Shown here piece after piece: positions 1 through 9,527 of a stretch of 64,000 bases of DNA; positions within the stretch are counted from its first letter, which is position 1, and every line of letters begins with the position of its first letter. A program made the translations under genes and the position numbers. This stretch comes from an uncultured Prevotellaceae bacterium (GTDB lineage: Bacteria; Bacteroidota; Bacteroidia; Bacteroidales; Bacteroidaceae). The stretch spans positions 1 to 64,000 of the forward strand of contig ONLL01000002.1 in assembly GCA_900318685.1 (NCBI GenBank), in the 5' to 3' direction. A model generated the notes under the pieces. It was not told the origin of the DNA and did no database searches. It saw only the letters and a program-made list of their open reading frames with translations.

Positions 1-183
1 GTAGAAGGTGATCTCCGCAGCGAGATCCAGTTGAACATCAAGCGACTGATGGACATTGGTTGCTATCGTGGCGTCCGCCATCGTAACGGACTTCCTGTTC
101 GTGGACAGAGCACTAAGAATAATGCTCGTACGCGTAAAGGTAAGAAGAAGACTGTTGCAAATAAGAAGAAGGCCACGAAGTAA
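1..183 (+). CDS. rpsM: 30S ribosomal protein S13, 3' end (partial)
   Basis: The window opens inside this gene: 60 codons are readable from base 1 to the TAA at 181-183. S13 sits in the head of the 30S subunit and contacts tRNA and the 50S subunit through bridges to L5 and the 23S rRNA. The visible part contains the family motif [14 protein letters not shown], then NNARTRKG and a lysine-rich tail, as usual for bacterial S13. It is followed by rpsK, rpsD, rpoA and rplQ, the standard alpha-operon order. The start codon lies outside the window. Confidence 0.96.
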   Translation, partial: VEGDLRSEIQLNIKRLMDIGCYRGVRHRNGLPVRGQSTKNNARTRKGKKKTVANKKKATK

Positions 184-190
184 TTCTAAA

Positions 191-226
191 GGTTAAAAAG
201 TTAAAAGGTTAAAAAGTTAAAAGGTT
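191..226. repeat. short tandem repeat in the rpsM-rpsK spacer
   Basis: A 16-nt unit (GGTTAAAAAGTTAAAA, itself two 8-nt halves) occurs twice and is followed by GGTT. It fills most of the spacer between rpsM and rpsK. No function can be read from it. Similar simple repeats fill other spacers in this window. Confidence 0.8.
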
Positions 227-234
227 TTAGAATT

Positions 235-624
235 ATGGCAAAGAAAACAGTCGTATCGAAGAAAAGGAATGTGAAGGTCACCGCTATCGGTCAGCTTCAC
301 GTGCACAGCTCTTTCAATAATATTATCGTCACTTTGGCCAACGATGAGGGTCAGGTTATCTCCTGGTCGTCAGCCGGTAAGATGGGTTTCCGTGGGTCAA
401 AGAAGAACACTCCGTATGCTGCCCAGATGGCTGCAGAGGACTGCGCTAAGGTGGCTTTCGATCTTGGTCTGCGCAAGGTGAAGGCCTATGTCAAGGGCCC
501 CGGCAATGGTCGTGAGTCCGCTATCCGTGCTATCCATGGTGCCGGTATTGAGGTTATCGAGATCGTCGATGTTACTCCGCTGCCCCACAATGGCTGCCGT
601 CCTCCGAAGCGTCGTCGTGTATAA
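235..624 (+). CDS. rpsK: 30S ribosomal protein S11
   Basis: 129 residues, the usual S11 length. S11 is in the 30S platform, where it binds 16S rRNA and helps shape the mRNA exit and E site. Recognisable family segments are [45 protein letters not shown] and the C-terminal [18 protein letters not shown]. The start is the only good ATG, directly after the repeat-filled spacer. The gene is intact and co-oriented with rpsM and rpsD in the alpha operon. Confidence 0.98.
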   Translation: MAKKTVVSKKRNVKVTAIGQLHVHSSFNNIIVTLANDEGQVISWSSAGKMGFRGSKKNTPYAAQMAAEDCAKVAFDLGLRKVKAYVKGPGNGRESAIRAIHGAGIEVIEIVDVTPLPHNGCRPPKRRRV

Positions 625-634
625 TTAATAAGGT

Positions 635-668
635 ACTATAGCAACTATAGTCACTATAGCAACTATAG
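635..668. repeat. 9-nt tandem repeat in the rpsK-rpsD spacer
   Basis: The unit ACTATAGCA/ACTATAGTC is repeated almost four times in the spacer between rpsK and rpsD. It has no obvious hairpin or promoter function. It is a second unrelated simple repeat in the same operon. Confidence 0.8.
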
Positions 669-702
669 AAAAAAGAACAACAAATAATTTTTTTAAGATA
701 AT

Positions 703-1270
703 ATGGCAAAGTATATTGGACCGAAATCTAAGATTGCCCGTCGCTTCGGAGAGCCCATCTTCGGCCCGGACAAAGTTTTGTCTAGGAGAAACTTCCCTCC
801 TGGACAGCATGGCAATAACCGCCGCCGCAAGCAGTCGGAGTATGCTGTCATGCTGGCAGAGAAGCAGCATTATGTTTGAGAAAGCCGCCAAGGCTGATGG
901 CATCACCGGTGAGGTGCTGCTGCAGCTTCTTGAGAGCCGTCTCGACAATGTGGTGTTCCGTCTGGGTCTCGCCCCCACCCGTGCCGCTGCCCGTCAGCTG
1001 GTAGGTCATCGCCACATCGTCGTCGATGGCAAGGTGGTCAACATTCCGTCGTTCTCCGTGAAGCCCGGCCAGATCGTCGGCGTACGTGAGAAGTCAAAGT
1101 CCCTCGAGGTCATCAGTGATGCCCTCTCCGGATTCAACCACAGCAAGTATCCTTGGATTGAGTGGGACGAGCAGCAGAAGGCAGGCAAGTTCCTGCACCG
1201 CCCCGAGCGCGCTGACATACCCGAGAGCATCAAGGAGCAGTTAATCGTCGAGTTGTACTCTAAGAACTAA
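703..1270 (+). pseudogene. rpsD: 30S ribosomal protein S4, frameshifted by an internal deletion
   Basis: S4 is a primary 16S-binding protein and essential. The ATG at 703 opens a normal S4 N-terminus ([14 protein letters not shown], then [12 protein letters not shown] and LAEKQ), but this frame stops at TGA 877-879 after 58 residues. The rest of S4 ([17 protein letters not shown] through [11 protein letters not shown] to [11 protein letters not shown]) continues in another frame, from about 872 to 1270. Bacteroidales S4 has about 15 residues between the EKQ motif and the FEKA helix; here only 4 nt remain, so about 41 nt are missing. EKQ normally occurs twice in this stretch, so recombination or assembly collapse between similar repeats is plausible. 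An ATG at 872 overlaps the stop (ATGTTTGA), so translation of a 132-residue C-terminal piece by reinitiation is conceivable. The alternatives are an assembly error, an intact copy elsewhere, or a genuinely split S4. Confidence 0.85.
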
Positions 1271-1283
1271 AAAACATTCATTA

Positions 1284-2276
1284 ATGGCGATATTAGCATT
1301 TCAAAAACCCGATAAAGTGGTAATGTTGGAAGCCAACGACAGATTCGGCAAGTTCGAATTCCGTCCGTTGGAGCCGGGCTTTGGCGTGACCATCGGCAAT
1401 GCCCTGCGCCGCATACTCCTTTCATCGCTTGAGGGCTATGCCATCAACACCATTCGCATCAGTGGTGTCGAGCATGAGTTCTCATCCGTTCCTGGAGTGA
1501 AGGAAGATGTGACCAACATTATCTTGAACCTGAAGCAAGTAAGGTTCAAGCAAGTAGTAGAAGAGTTCGAGAACGAGAAGGTCAGCATATCTGTCGAGAA
1601 TGTCACCGAGTTCAAAGCTGGCGACATTGGCAAGTATCTGTCTGGATTTGAAGTGTTAAATCCCGATCTCGTGATTTGTCATCTCGATTCAAAAGCTTCC
1701 ATGCAGATTGACCTGACGATCAACAAGGGCCGCGGCTATGTCGTAGCTGACGAGAATCGCGAGTACTGCACCGACGTCAATGTCATCGCCATTGATTCTA
1801 TCTACACTCCTATCCGCAACGTCAAATTCTCTGTCGAGCCTTATCGTGTCGAGCAGAAGACCGACTACGACAAACTCGTGCTCGAAGTGACGACGGATGG
1901 TTCCATTCACCCGAAGGATGCCCTGAAGGAGGCAGCCAAGATCCTCATCTATCACTTCATGCTCTTCTCCGACGAGAAGATCACCCTCGAGAACAACGAG
2001 ACCGAGGTCAACCAGGAGTTTGATGAGGAAGTTCTGCACATGCGCCAGCTGCTGAAGACCAAGCTCGTCGACATGAACCTCTCCGTTCGTGCCCTCAATT
2101 GTCTGAAGGCCGCTGATGTCGAGACACTCGGTGATCTTGTGCAGTACAACAAGACCGACCTCCTGAAGTTCCGCAACTTCGGTAAGAAATCGCTCACGGA
2201 GCTTGATGATTTGCTCGAGAGTCTGAATCTGTCGTTTGGGACCGATATCTCAAAGTATAAACTGGACAGGGAGTAG
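1284..2276 (+). CDS. rpoA: DNA-directed RNA polymerase subunit alpha
   Basis: 330 residues, the expected length. The N-terminal domain (about 1-235) dimerises and nucleates RNA polymerase assembly; it shows [20 protein letters not shown] and [14 protein letters not shown]. The C-terminal domain (about 255-330) binds UP elements and activators; it shows [19 protein letters not shown] and [16 protein letters not shown], the helix-hairpin-helix-like fold. It lies 13 nt after the rpsD stop, as expected for alpha-operon co-transcription. The gene is complete with no anomalies. Confidence 0.99.
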   Translation: MAILAFQKPDKVVMLEANDRFGKFEFRPLEPGFGVTIGNALRRILLSSLEGYAINTIRISGVEHEFSSVPGVKEDVTNIILNLKQVRFKQVVEEFENEKVSISVENVTEFKAGDIGKYLSGFEVLNPDLVICHLDSKASMQIDLTINKGRGYVVADENREYCTDVNVIAIDSIYTPIRNVKFSVEPYRVEQKTDYDKLVLEVTTDGSIHPKDALKEAAKILIYHFMLFSDEKITLENNETEVNQEFDEEVLHMRQLLKTKLVDMNLSVRALNCLKAADVETLGDLVQYNKTDLLKFRNFGKKSLTELDDLLESLNLSFGTDISKYKLDRE

Positions 2277-2319
2277 TCGTCGATGACCACCGAATGCCCA
2301 AAAACAAGTAAAAAGAAAA

Positions 2320-2817
2320 ATGAGACACAATAAGAAATTCAACCATCTGGGCCGTACTGCTGATCACCGCGCAGCCTTGCTTGCCAACCAGGCCATTTCG
2401 CTGATCATGCACAAAAGAATCACTACGACCCTCGCAAAGGCAAAGGAACTCAAGAAGTATGTGGAGCCCCTGATCACCAAGGCTAAGGAAGACTCCACCA
2501 ACTCACGCCGCGTAGTGTTCAGCTACCTGCAGAACAAGGAAGCCATCAAGGAGCTTTTCGGCCCCGTGGCCGAGAAGGTAGGTGACCGTCCCGGTGGCTA
2601 CACCCGCATCATCAAGCTGGGCTTCCGCCAGGGCGATGCTGCACAGGTCTGCTTCATCGAGCTCGTTGACTTCGATCCCGACATGGCAAAGACAGAGACC
2701 AAGAAGAAGGCCACTCGTCGCAGCCGTCGTGGAGGTCAGAAGGCTGCCGAGCCTCCTGTTCAGGAGGCTCCCGTTCAGGAAGCTCCTGCTGCTGAGGAGG
2801 CCCCCGCTGCTGAGTAA
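2320..2817 (+). CDS. rplQ: 50S ribosomal protein L17 with an Ala/Glu/Pro tail
   Basis: L17 lies on the solvent side of the 50S subunit near the exit tunnel. The core (about 1-120) is typical: [64 protein letters not shown] and FIELVDFD. At 165 residues it is longer than the E. coli protein (127). The extra part is a basic stretch ([14 protein letters not shown]) followed by an acidic low-complexity tail with repeated [14 protein letters not shown]. Such tails are common in Bacteroidetes L17. It is the last gene of the alpha operon and is followed by a terminator. Confidence 0.98.
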   Translation: MRHNKKFNHLGRTADHRAALLANQAISLIMHKRITTTLAKAKELKKYVEPLITKAKEDSTNSRRVVFSYLQNKEAIKELFGPVAEKVGDRPGGYTRIIKLGFRQGDAAQVCFIELVDFDPDMAKTETKKKATRRSRRGGQKAAEPPVQEAPVQEAPAAEEAPAAE

Positions 2818-2848
2818 TTGCCTTCAGGCAAGCACCATCATAAAAATT

Positions 2849-2880
2849 CTCCCGTCTCCCTTTCGAGGCGGGAGTTTTTT
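2849..2880 (+). terminator. rho-independent terminator of the alpha operon
   Basis: The stem CTCCCG (2849-2854) pairs with CGGGAG (2869-2874) and is directly followed by six T. It sits 31 nt after the rplQ stop. Confidence 0.9.
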
Positions 2881-3171
2881 ATGTTGGCGGCAGTGATGAA
2901 GGCTGATGTTTAATATACGAATGAACACAGAGCCCCAGAGTCTTGCTCGCTCATGCAGAATACTTATTTGTTAAATGCCGTTAATGTGTTTCAAGGCTAG
3001 GTATAAAGAAGGTTACGATGTGCATATTTGGAGAGCTATTCCTTTGCCGTTTGACAAAAAAATAGTAATTTTGCCCCCAAATTGTTCTGAAAACCATGCT
3101 GAGGGTGGGCGATTAAAGGGTCCTGTCCCTACTTGAGGCGATATGAAGACACAAAGGACTCGTACAAACTT
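2881..3171 (+). other. spacer between the ribosomal operon and the surface-protein genes
   Basis: Together with the terminator this makes a gap of about 350 nt without a gene. Apart from the promoter-like sequence at 3043-3073, nothing is recognisable in it: no tRNA, no open frame with family signals and no repeat. Confidence 0.6.
3043..3073 (+). promoter_or_regulatory. Bacteroidetes-type promoter for the Omp28-like gene
   Basis: TTTG at 3043-3046 and TAATTTTG at 3066-3073 (matching TAnnTTTG) are separated by 19 nt, the typical -33/-7 arrangement of Bacteroidetes promoters. A start near 3080 would give a leader of about 90 nt before the ATG at 3172. Confidence 0.6.
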
Positions 3172-4902
3172 ATGAAGAAGTTCTTTACCCTTTTGCTCTT
3201 GCCCCTGTATATGGTCGTCGGCATGCATGCTCAAAGCACTGTCAGCTTGGGCTATTGTGCCGGTGAATGCGCCGACAAGGGCAGCATAAGCACCGAGGGC
3301 AAGGCATGGGTGAGTGGTGCCATTTTCCTGCCGGCCGACATGCTGGCGAGCTATGAGGGTAGCCATATCGTGAAATTGCGCGGGGCACTGGCTTCGAAGA
3401 TCAATGTCGACAGCCTCGTTCTCTGGGTTCGTTCTTCGTTGAAAGGCGAGAACTTGACGGAGGCTGTGATTACCACCAAGACCACACCGAAGATGGCCAA
3501 GGGATGGAATGAGGCCGAGTTGTCTACGCCTTTTGTCATCCCTCACGGTGAAGGACTTTACATCGGCATGAGCTATCGCCAGAAGGCCGAAGTGGCAGCA
3601 TTGTCGGTGGTGGGCAGCCCGATGGAGAACGCCTGCTGGGTGCAGTGGGGTGCCGACGAGAAGTGGGAGGACATGAGCAGCGTGGGCATCCTCAGTGTGG
3701 AGGCCGTCGTTGAGGGCTCCAACCTTCCGTCGTATGATCTGGGACTGACTGCTGCCCTTGCCAATACCTTCGACGACGCCTCGCTGACGAAGATGCAGGT
3801 AACGGTGGTGAACAACGGGCAGAGCAGTGTCAGCGGCTTTACATTGCAGACACGTTATGCACTCTGCGACGACGTCTATACCCATCACTTCGATGTACAA
3901 TTGGGATGGGGCGAGAAGACGACGGTGGAATACCAGATTCCTAATCTCTCGACTGTGAGTCAGGGAGATATCCAGGTGACACTTCAGTCGATAGACGATG
4001 GTGACGACGAGACTGCCACTAACAACAGCATCAAGGCCAAGTTTGCCTTGGTAAAGAAAGTGCTGGTAGAAGACTTTACGACTGAGCCCTGCGGCAATTG
4101 TCCGCGTGTGTCGGGATACCTGCATACGCTGCTTTCATGGGATGAGTTCCACAACCGCGTGGTGGCGGTGTGCCATCACTCGGGTTACAAGACCGACTGG
4201 CTCACGCTGGCCTGCGACGAGAAGATGGCATCCCGCTTTGCCGTGGGCTATTCGCCGGCCATCATGGTCGACCGCAAGCCCATCTGGCCTGGCCTGCATG
4301 AGTGCCCGTCGCAGTCGCAGCTCGAAGCCGCCTTGCGCTATGTCATGCAAGACGCAGCCCATGTCAGTATCAATATCAGCGGCTCGTATGATGAGACAAC
4401 ACACAAGCTCAACGTCATCGTCAGTGGCAAGCGCGATGAGCTGAAAGCTACGAATCCCCAACTTACGGTGTACCTCGTGGAGAACGATGTGCTGGCGCAG
4501 CATCAGTCGGGAGCTACCGGCGCCTACTATCATCAGCATGTCATTCGCGCCTATAACAGCGACTTCGGTGAGAAGATCAACTGGGAGGGCAACCAATATG
4601 AGTATGCCGTCAGCTTCGACGTGGAGGATGGCTGGGTGAAGGAGAACATGCAGATCGTGGCCCTTGTGGCCAACGACGATACAGGCAATAACCAGAACTG
4701 TGCTGTGGACAATGTGGAGCAGGCAGGCTTCCCCATAGGCATACCTGAAACGGTGAGCAGTGTGGGCAAGAGCGGCATGGAGCATACTGAATACTTCACC
4801 CTCGACGGCCGGCGCCTGGATACCTCCCGACCAGGGATGGTAATCGTGCGCAAGACCAATGCCGACGGGCACACGCGTACTTTTAAGATGTTGTCGCGAT
4901 GA
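3172..4902 (+). CDS. secreted Omp28-like protein with a thioredoxin-type CxxC and a T9SS-like tail
   Basis: 576 residues from the ATG at 3172, chosen because it starts the signal peptide (MKKFFTLLLLPLYMVVGMHA, cleavage before QS); an upstream in-frame ATG at 3133 would bury it. The N-terminal half is beta-rich and unassigned. From about residue 300 comes VEDFTTEPCGNCPR, with C307 and C310 forming a CGNC motif, then VAVCHHSG and SPAIMVDRK, as in Omp28-related outer-membrane proteins with a thioredoxin fold. The last 40 residues (YFTLDGRRLD, PGMVIVRK) resemble short T9SS C-terminal signals. Export through the Sec and T9SS machinery to the surface is inferred, and the T9SS genes porU/porV lie 7 kb downstream. 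A redox role is possible but unproven. Confidence 0.75.
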   Translation: MKKFFTLLLLPLYMVVGMHAQSTVSLGYCAGECADKGSISTEGKAWVSGAIFLPADMLASYEGSHIVKLRGALASKINVDSLVLWVRSSLKGENLTEAVITTKTTPKMAKGWNEAELSTPFVIPHGEGLYIGMSYRQKAEVAALSVVGSPMENACWVQWGADEKWEDMSSVGILSVEAVVEGSNLPSYDLGLTAALANTFDDASLTKMQVTVVNNGQSSVSGFTLQTRYALCDDVYTHHFDVQLGWGEKTTVEYQIPNLSTVSQGDIQVTLQSIDDGDDETATNNSIKAKFALVKKVLVEDFTTEPCGNCPRVSGYLHTLLSWDEFHNRVVAVCHHSGYKTDWLTLACDEKMASRFAVGYSPAIMVDRKPIWPGLHECPSQSQLEAALRYVMQDAAHVSINISGSYDETTHKLNVIVSGKRDELKATNPQLTVYLVENDVLAQHQSGATGAYYHQHVIRAYNSDFGEKINWEGNQYEYAVSFDVEDGWVKENMQIVALVANDDTGNNQNCAVDNVEQAGFPIGIPETVSSVGKSGMEHTEYFTLDGRRLDTSRPGMVIVRKTNADGHTRTFKMLSR

Positions 4903-4960
4903 ACATCCTTGTCTGTACTGTTTGAACTTGATATTAAGAATCAATAAACATACTATTTAA

Positions 4961-7900
4961 ATGAAAAGAAACATCTTAAGCAGTTTGCTGCTTCTGGCAA
5001 TGCTTGCCACGACAGCACCGATGGTGGCTCAGCAGCACAGACTGAAGGCGACACCGTCAGTCAGTGGGTTTGTGAGTGTCGATCCTAGTGTTGCAACCAA
5101 CCGTACCACAGCATTCGGACGGCATCTGGTAGAGCGTCTGAAGGCTGAAGGCGTGAAACTGCCCATGCCTGAGGAGCGCCTGCTGCGCATGCGTCCCGGC
5201 ACAAAAAAGTACGTCCGTGCGCTGGCTCCGGGCGAGAAACCTCTGGTTTTCAGCGGAATGTTGCAGTACAACGAGTTTGGCGGACGTATGCTACTGGAGT
5301 ATGGCTTTTATAAGTTCAGCCAGGCCAATGGCTTCGTTCGCGAGACGATGGCCGATGTGGATTACGACTTTAACGGCCGTGGTGCCTACTACAACCACAA
5401 ACTGCATGGCACGTCGTCGATTCTTCTTCCCTATCTGGGCAGTGATAACTGGAGATACTGTGAATACGACACTGACACATGGGAGCCCACTGGTAATCAT
5501 GGAACACGTGTCGGCGTGTCGCCACTGATTTGCAAAGCAGCCGACTGGGACCCCACCACCGGCATCTGCTATGCCTGGAAGGATGAAGGTACAAGCGGAC
5601 AGGTGTTCATGTCCATCGACTATGAGAACCAGAGCCGGCAGATAATCAGCGAGAGCGACTCGCTGTGTGTCATGCTTGCCATTGACAGCCAGGGCCGGAT
5701 GTATGGCGTGACTGATAACGGCAGCTTCTGCTCTGTCAACAAGAGCAATGGCCGCTTGACATATATCGGTACGCTCGACTTCAATTTCTATGCTGTTTTC
5801 GAGAGCATGACCTTCGACCGTCGCACCGACAAGCTTTATATGCAGGCAACGGAGGTCGACGAGGAAGAGGAGATGCTGTATGGCCGTTTGTGTGAGGTGG
5901 ATGTCAACACCGGCAAGACCACTCTAATCGCCTATCTGCCTGAGTCAGAGGAATACACCTGCCTGCAAGTCGTAGAAGAGCCCGACGACGATGCACCTGC
6001 TGCCATCAGCGACATGACGTGTAGCTTTGCCTCTGAGGGCGTTGCCGGCATCGTGAACTTCACCCTGCCTACCAAGACCATCGGCGGTGCCGACCTGACG
6101 GGCGATGTCACCTATCGGGTGACACTCAACGACGATGAAACATCGGCAATCACTGCTTCGGCTGAGCCAGGCACATGGAAGGCCGTTGTGCTCACACCGA
6201 AGAGCAGTGGCCGGCAGAAGGTGGTGGTCGAGTTGACCTCCTCCGACGGCAAGAAAGGTGTGCGCAACTGGGTCACTTCATGGACCGGTACCGATACCCC
6301 TCAGCCCAGCCAGGTCACCTTCCAGTATGATGCTGCCACGGCCCAGGCCTCACTGACATGGAATGCCCAGTGGGGAACACATGGCGGATATACCGATCCG
6401 AAGGGGCAGACCTTCGATGTCTATCGCTATCCGGGAGGTGTGAAGGTTGCTTCGCAGCTCACCACTACATCCTTCACCGAGTCGCTGAAGGATTTGCCTT
6501 ATTCGGGATATTATTATAAGGTGGTGTCTTTCCGTGATGAGGAGGAAGGCGATGCGGCCACGTCGAACATCGTGCATCTGGGCGATGCCTACATCGTGCC
6601 CTTCACTGATGACTTCGAAGATGCCGACTGCGGCAACAAGTACACCGTCATTGATACCAATGGCGACGGCAGAACTTGGGATTTCGTTCATTTCGACAGC
6701 ACTACGGGCCGCATGCGCTATGAATATGCCAAGACGGTGAAGGCTGACGACTGGTGTCTCACTCCGCCCATTCATCTCGTTGAGGGTATCGCCTATCAGA
6801 TCAAGTTTGATGCTTTCAGCGTGTCGCCGTATTATAAAGAACGCATTGCCGTAGCTTGTGGCATTGGCACTGATCCCTCAGCATACGAGCTCATTGTCCC
6901 TGTCACGGAGATTGCTACACAGTTGCAGCAAGGCAAGGAGATTACGGGAGAGATCAAGGTGAAGGAGACGGGCGATTATCACTTTGGATTCCATGCCCTG
7001 AGCGATGCCTTCCAAAACTCGCTCTTCGTTGATAACCTCGAGATCAGTGCCGGGTTGCTGCTCATTACTCCCGACAGCGTCAAGAACCTGAAACTTACCG
7101 CTGCCGACGACGGCGACCTCGTGGTGACCATCGATTTCGATGCACCTACTGTCTGCAATGATGGCAACGCCCTCGAGAGCCTGCAGCGCATAGAGATACG
7201 CCGTGGAGACAATGGTGATCTGGTGACCAACATCACCGATGCCGTGCCTGGTCAGCACTATACCTATGTGGACGAGGATGCCGTAAACGGGCTGGTGACC
7301 TATCAAGTGACCGCCTTTAATGAGGCTGGAGCAGGACTCACTGCCACGGCACAGGTGTATGTGGGCACTGATGCCCCTGGTGCGCCTGCCGACGTGGCAC
7401 TCATCGACCAGCTCAATGGCTCCGCCAGCCTTACATGGCAGGCTCCTGCTGTCGGCCAACATGGAGGATATGTGGATGCTGATGAGCTGACCTACAACGT
7501 GTATGGCGTCATTGACAATGAATTGAAACTGGTGAAAAGCGGGGTGGCTGAGACGAGCTATGAAGTGACGGGCATCCCGCAGGACGGAGCACAGGGTCAG
7601 ACCATCTATGGTGTGAGTGCCCTTAACGAACTGGGCGAGAGCTACGTCTCTCTGGCAGCACCTCTCATCTACGGAGCACCCTACACTCTGCCTTTCATGG
7701 AGAACTTCCTCACGGCAGGACTGAAGGGCATCTGGTCAACACGTACCAACACCTCCGGGGTCAACTGGGGGATGTATAATGGCATGTCGAGTGACGGCGA
7801 TGACTGCGTCACTGCCGTCATGAGTGAGGAGAAGGCCGGTGTCGTGGCACAGCTTATGTCTGGCAAGATCAGTCTGGCAGGTGCCGTCACTCCGAAGCTG

Positions 7901-9523
7901 GTATTCTCGGCTTATGCCGACCGCGGGGCTAACAACAGGCTGAAGGTGGTCATCCGGAAGAATGGTGAGGCTCAGGCCGATACCGTGCTCGCCGTGAACT
8001 ACAAGACATCGACGGCCGATAATTTCGTGACCTATGCCGTTGATCTCGCCGAGTATCTCAGTTCCAAGTATATCAATGTGACGTTTGTCGCTGAGCTCGA
8101 TGATGCCAATGCTGCACATCGCATTGTGGTGATTGATGATGTGAATGTGCGCAATGTCAACCAGAATGATGTGGCTGCCTATGCCCAGGTGCAGGGACGC
8201 ACCACGGCTGGCCAGACGGCCGACATGAAGGTCACTGTGCATAATGTGGGCGAGAAGGATGCCAAGGACTATGCCGTCAATATATTCGTCAACGGACAGC
8301 TGGTGAAGTCGTTTACCGGCAACAAGGCCATTGCTCCCTTTGACCGTGAGTTCTTCTCCTACCAGTATCTGACCAAGGCCACAGATCCTGAGCAGAGTAA
8401 GGTATGGGCCACCATCGACTATGCCCTTGACTTGGACGAGGATGACAACACATCTGACCAGCAGACACTCGTCGTGGCACCTTCACAGTTGGAGGCCGTC
8501 ACCAGTTTGGCTGCAACATCGCTTGAGGGCAAGTCTGTGCTGATGTGGACGCCTGTCACTGGAAAGAACAGTGTCACCGAGAGCTTCGAGGGCTACGAGA
8601 CCTTCAGTACCGGCTTTGGTAACTGGGGTAACTACGATCAGGACAAGTGTGCTACGGCTGGAATCAACGGTTTGTGGTGGCCGGGTGCCGGACAGCCGCA
8701 GGCCTTCATGACCTTCAACTTCCGTGAGGCAGGTGTCACCGAGGCCCAGATGAAACAGTATCCCTATTTCGAGGCCAACAGCGGTACGCAGTTCCTTGCT
8801 TGCTTCAAGGCCAACAATGCTCCGGGCAATCATAACAACGACTGGCTCGTGTCGCCAGAGCTCTCGGGTGAGCAGCAGACCATTCGTATCTACGCCCAGA
8901 GCCTGGCAGGCGTGTGGCAGGAGACATTTGAGGTGCTTTATAGCACTACGGGCAATAAAGTGTCGGACTTCGTCTCTGACAATGTCATCGACGAGTTCGA
9001 GGCACCTCAGAACTACTTCGGGCGCTTCACCGTCACCTTGCCGGCAGGTGCAAAGTACTTTGCCATCCGATGCAACTCGGCCAATGGTGGAATCTTCATG
9101 CTTGATGATATCAGCTATGAGGGTAAACCGCTGACGCTGAAGGGCTACAATGTCTATTGCGACGGAGAGTTCGTCGGCACTGCCCCCGCCTCGGCACAGA
9201 GCTATGAGCATGCCACTACGGCTCTTGCCAGTGGTCTGCATACCTACCATGTCACCGCTCTTTATGAAGAGGGTGAGTCGGCACTGAGCAATGCCGCCCC
9301 TGTTGCCGTCATCAATGCCATCAAGAGCATTGGCACACAGTCAATCAAGGTGGCAGGACACGATGGCTTTATCGAGGTCGCAGGTGCCCAGGGCAAGCCT
9401 GTGTCAGTCTATACCTTGGCCGGACAGCTTGTCTATCAGGGTACTGCCTCCAGCATCAGCGTGCAGCGCGGTCAGTACCTGGTCAAGGTGGGAGGTACGG
9501 TCACAAGCGTGTTGGTGAGATAA
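4961..9523 (+). CDS. large secreted adhesin-like protein (cleaved-adhesin/FnIII domains, T9SS tail)
   Basis: 1520 residues with a signal peptide (MKRNILSSLLLLAMLATTAP, cleavage after MVAQ). Residues about 130-340 look like a beta-propeller-type region (SMTFDRRTDKLYM, YGRLCEVDVNTGKTTLI). FnIII-like modules follow, alternating with three cleaved-adhesin/choice-of-anchor-J-like domains: near 550-700 (FTDDFEDADCGN to LFVDNLEI), 905-1065 (LPFMENFLTAG to VIDDVNV) and 1205-1390 (ESFEGYETFSTG to FMLDDISYEG). The final 70 residues (VYTLAGQLVYQGTA, RGQYLVKVGG) are a T9SS sorting domain. The architecture recalls the hemagglutinin/adhesin parts of P. gingivalis gingipains and HagA. Adhesion is inferred. 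It lies 58 nt after the Omp28-like gene and is probably co-transcribed with it. Confidence 0.82.
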   Translation: MKRNILSSLLLLAMLATTAPMVAQQHRLKATPSVSGFVSVDPSVATNRTTAFGRHLVERLKAEGVKLPMPEERLLRMRPGTKKYVRALAPGEKPLVFSGMLQYNEFGGRMLLEYGFYKFSQANGFVRETMADVDYDFNGRGAYYNHKLHGTSSILLPYLGSDNWRYCEYDTDTWEPTGNHGTRVGVSPLICKAADWDPTTGICYAWKDEGTSGQVFMSIDYENQSRQIISESDSLCVMLAIDSQGRMYGVTDNGSFCSVNKSNGRLTYIGTLDFNFYAVFESMTFDRRTDKLYMQATEVDEEEEMLYGRLCEVDVNTGKTTLIAYLPESEEYTCLQVVEEPDDDAPAAISDMTCSFASEGVAGIVNFTLPTKTIGGADLTGDVTYRVTLNDDETSAITASAEPGTWKAVVLTPKSSGRQKVVVELTSSDGKKGVRNWVTSWTGTDTPQPSQVTFQYDAATAQASLTWNAQWGTHGGYTDPKGQTFDVYRYPGGVKVASQLTTTSFTESLKDLPYSGYYYKVVSFRDEEEGDAATSNIVHLGDAYIVPFTDDFEDADCGNKYTVIDTNGDGRTWDFVHFDSTTGRMRYEYAKTVKADDWCLTPPIHLVEGIAYQIKFDAFSVSPYYKERIAVACGIGTDPSAYELIVPVTEIATQLQQGKEITGEIKVKETGDYHFGFHALSDAFQNSLFVDNLEISAGLLLITPDSVKNLKLTAADDGDLVVTIDFDAPTVCNDGNALESLQRIEIRRGDNGDLVTNITDAVPGQHYTYVDEDAVNGLVTYQVTAFNEAGAGLTATAQVYVGTDAPGAPADVALIDQLNGSASLTWQAPAVGQHGGYVDADELTYNVYGVIDNELKLVKSGVAETSYEVTGIPQDGAQGQTIYGVSALNELGESYVSLAAPLIYGAPYTLPFMENFLTAGLKGIWSTRTNTSGVNWGMYNGMSSDGDDCVTAVMSEEKAGVVAQLMSGKISLAGAVTPKLVFSAYADRGANNRLKVVIRKNGEAQADTVLAVNYKTSTADNFVTYAVDLAEYLSSKYINVTFVAELDDANAAHRIVVIDDVNVRNVNQNDVAAYAQVQGRTTAGQTADMKVTVHNVGEKDAKDYAVNIFVNGQLVKSFTGNKAIAPFDREFFSYQYLTKATDPEQSKVWATIDYALDLDEDDNTSDQQTLVVAPSQLEAVTSLAATSLEGKSVLMWTPVTGKNSVTESFEGYETFSTGFGNWGNYDQDKCATAGINGLWWPGAGQPQAFMTFNFREAGVTEAQMKQYPYFEANSGTQFLACFKANNAPGNHNNDWLVSPELSGEQQTIRIYAQSLAGVWQETFEVLYSTTGNKVSDFVSDNVIDEFEAPQNYFGRFTVTLPAGAKYFAIRCNSANGGIFMLDDISYEGKPLTLKGYNVYCDGEFVGTAPASAQSYEHATTALASGLHTYHVTALYEEGESALSNAAPVAVINAIKSIGTQSIKVAGHDGFIEVAGAQGKPVSVYTLAGQLVYQGTASSISVQRGQYLVKVGGTVTSVLVR

Positions 9524-9527
9524 TAAG

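Noticed and set aside
716-871. An open frame from 716 that would extend the C-terminal S4 piece upstream
   Set aside because: Its first 50 residues are the S4 N-terminus read in the wrong frame; the true N-terminus starts at 703 and stops at 877.
3013-4125. Antisense open frame of 370 codons opposite the Omp28-like gene
   Set aside because: No signals or family motifs; the sense frame has a signal peptide, CGNC motif and C-terminal tail.
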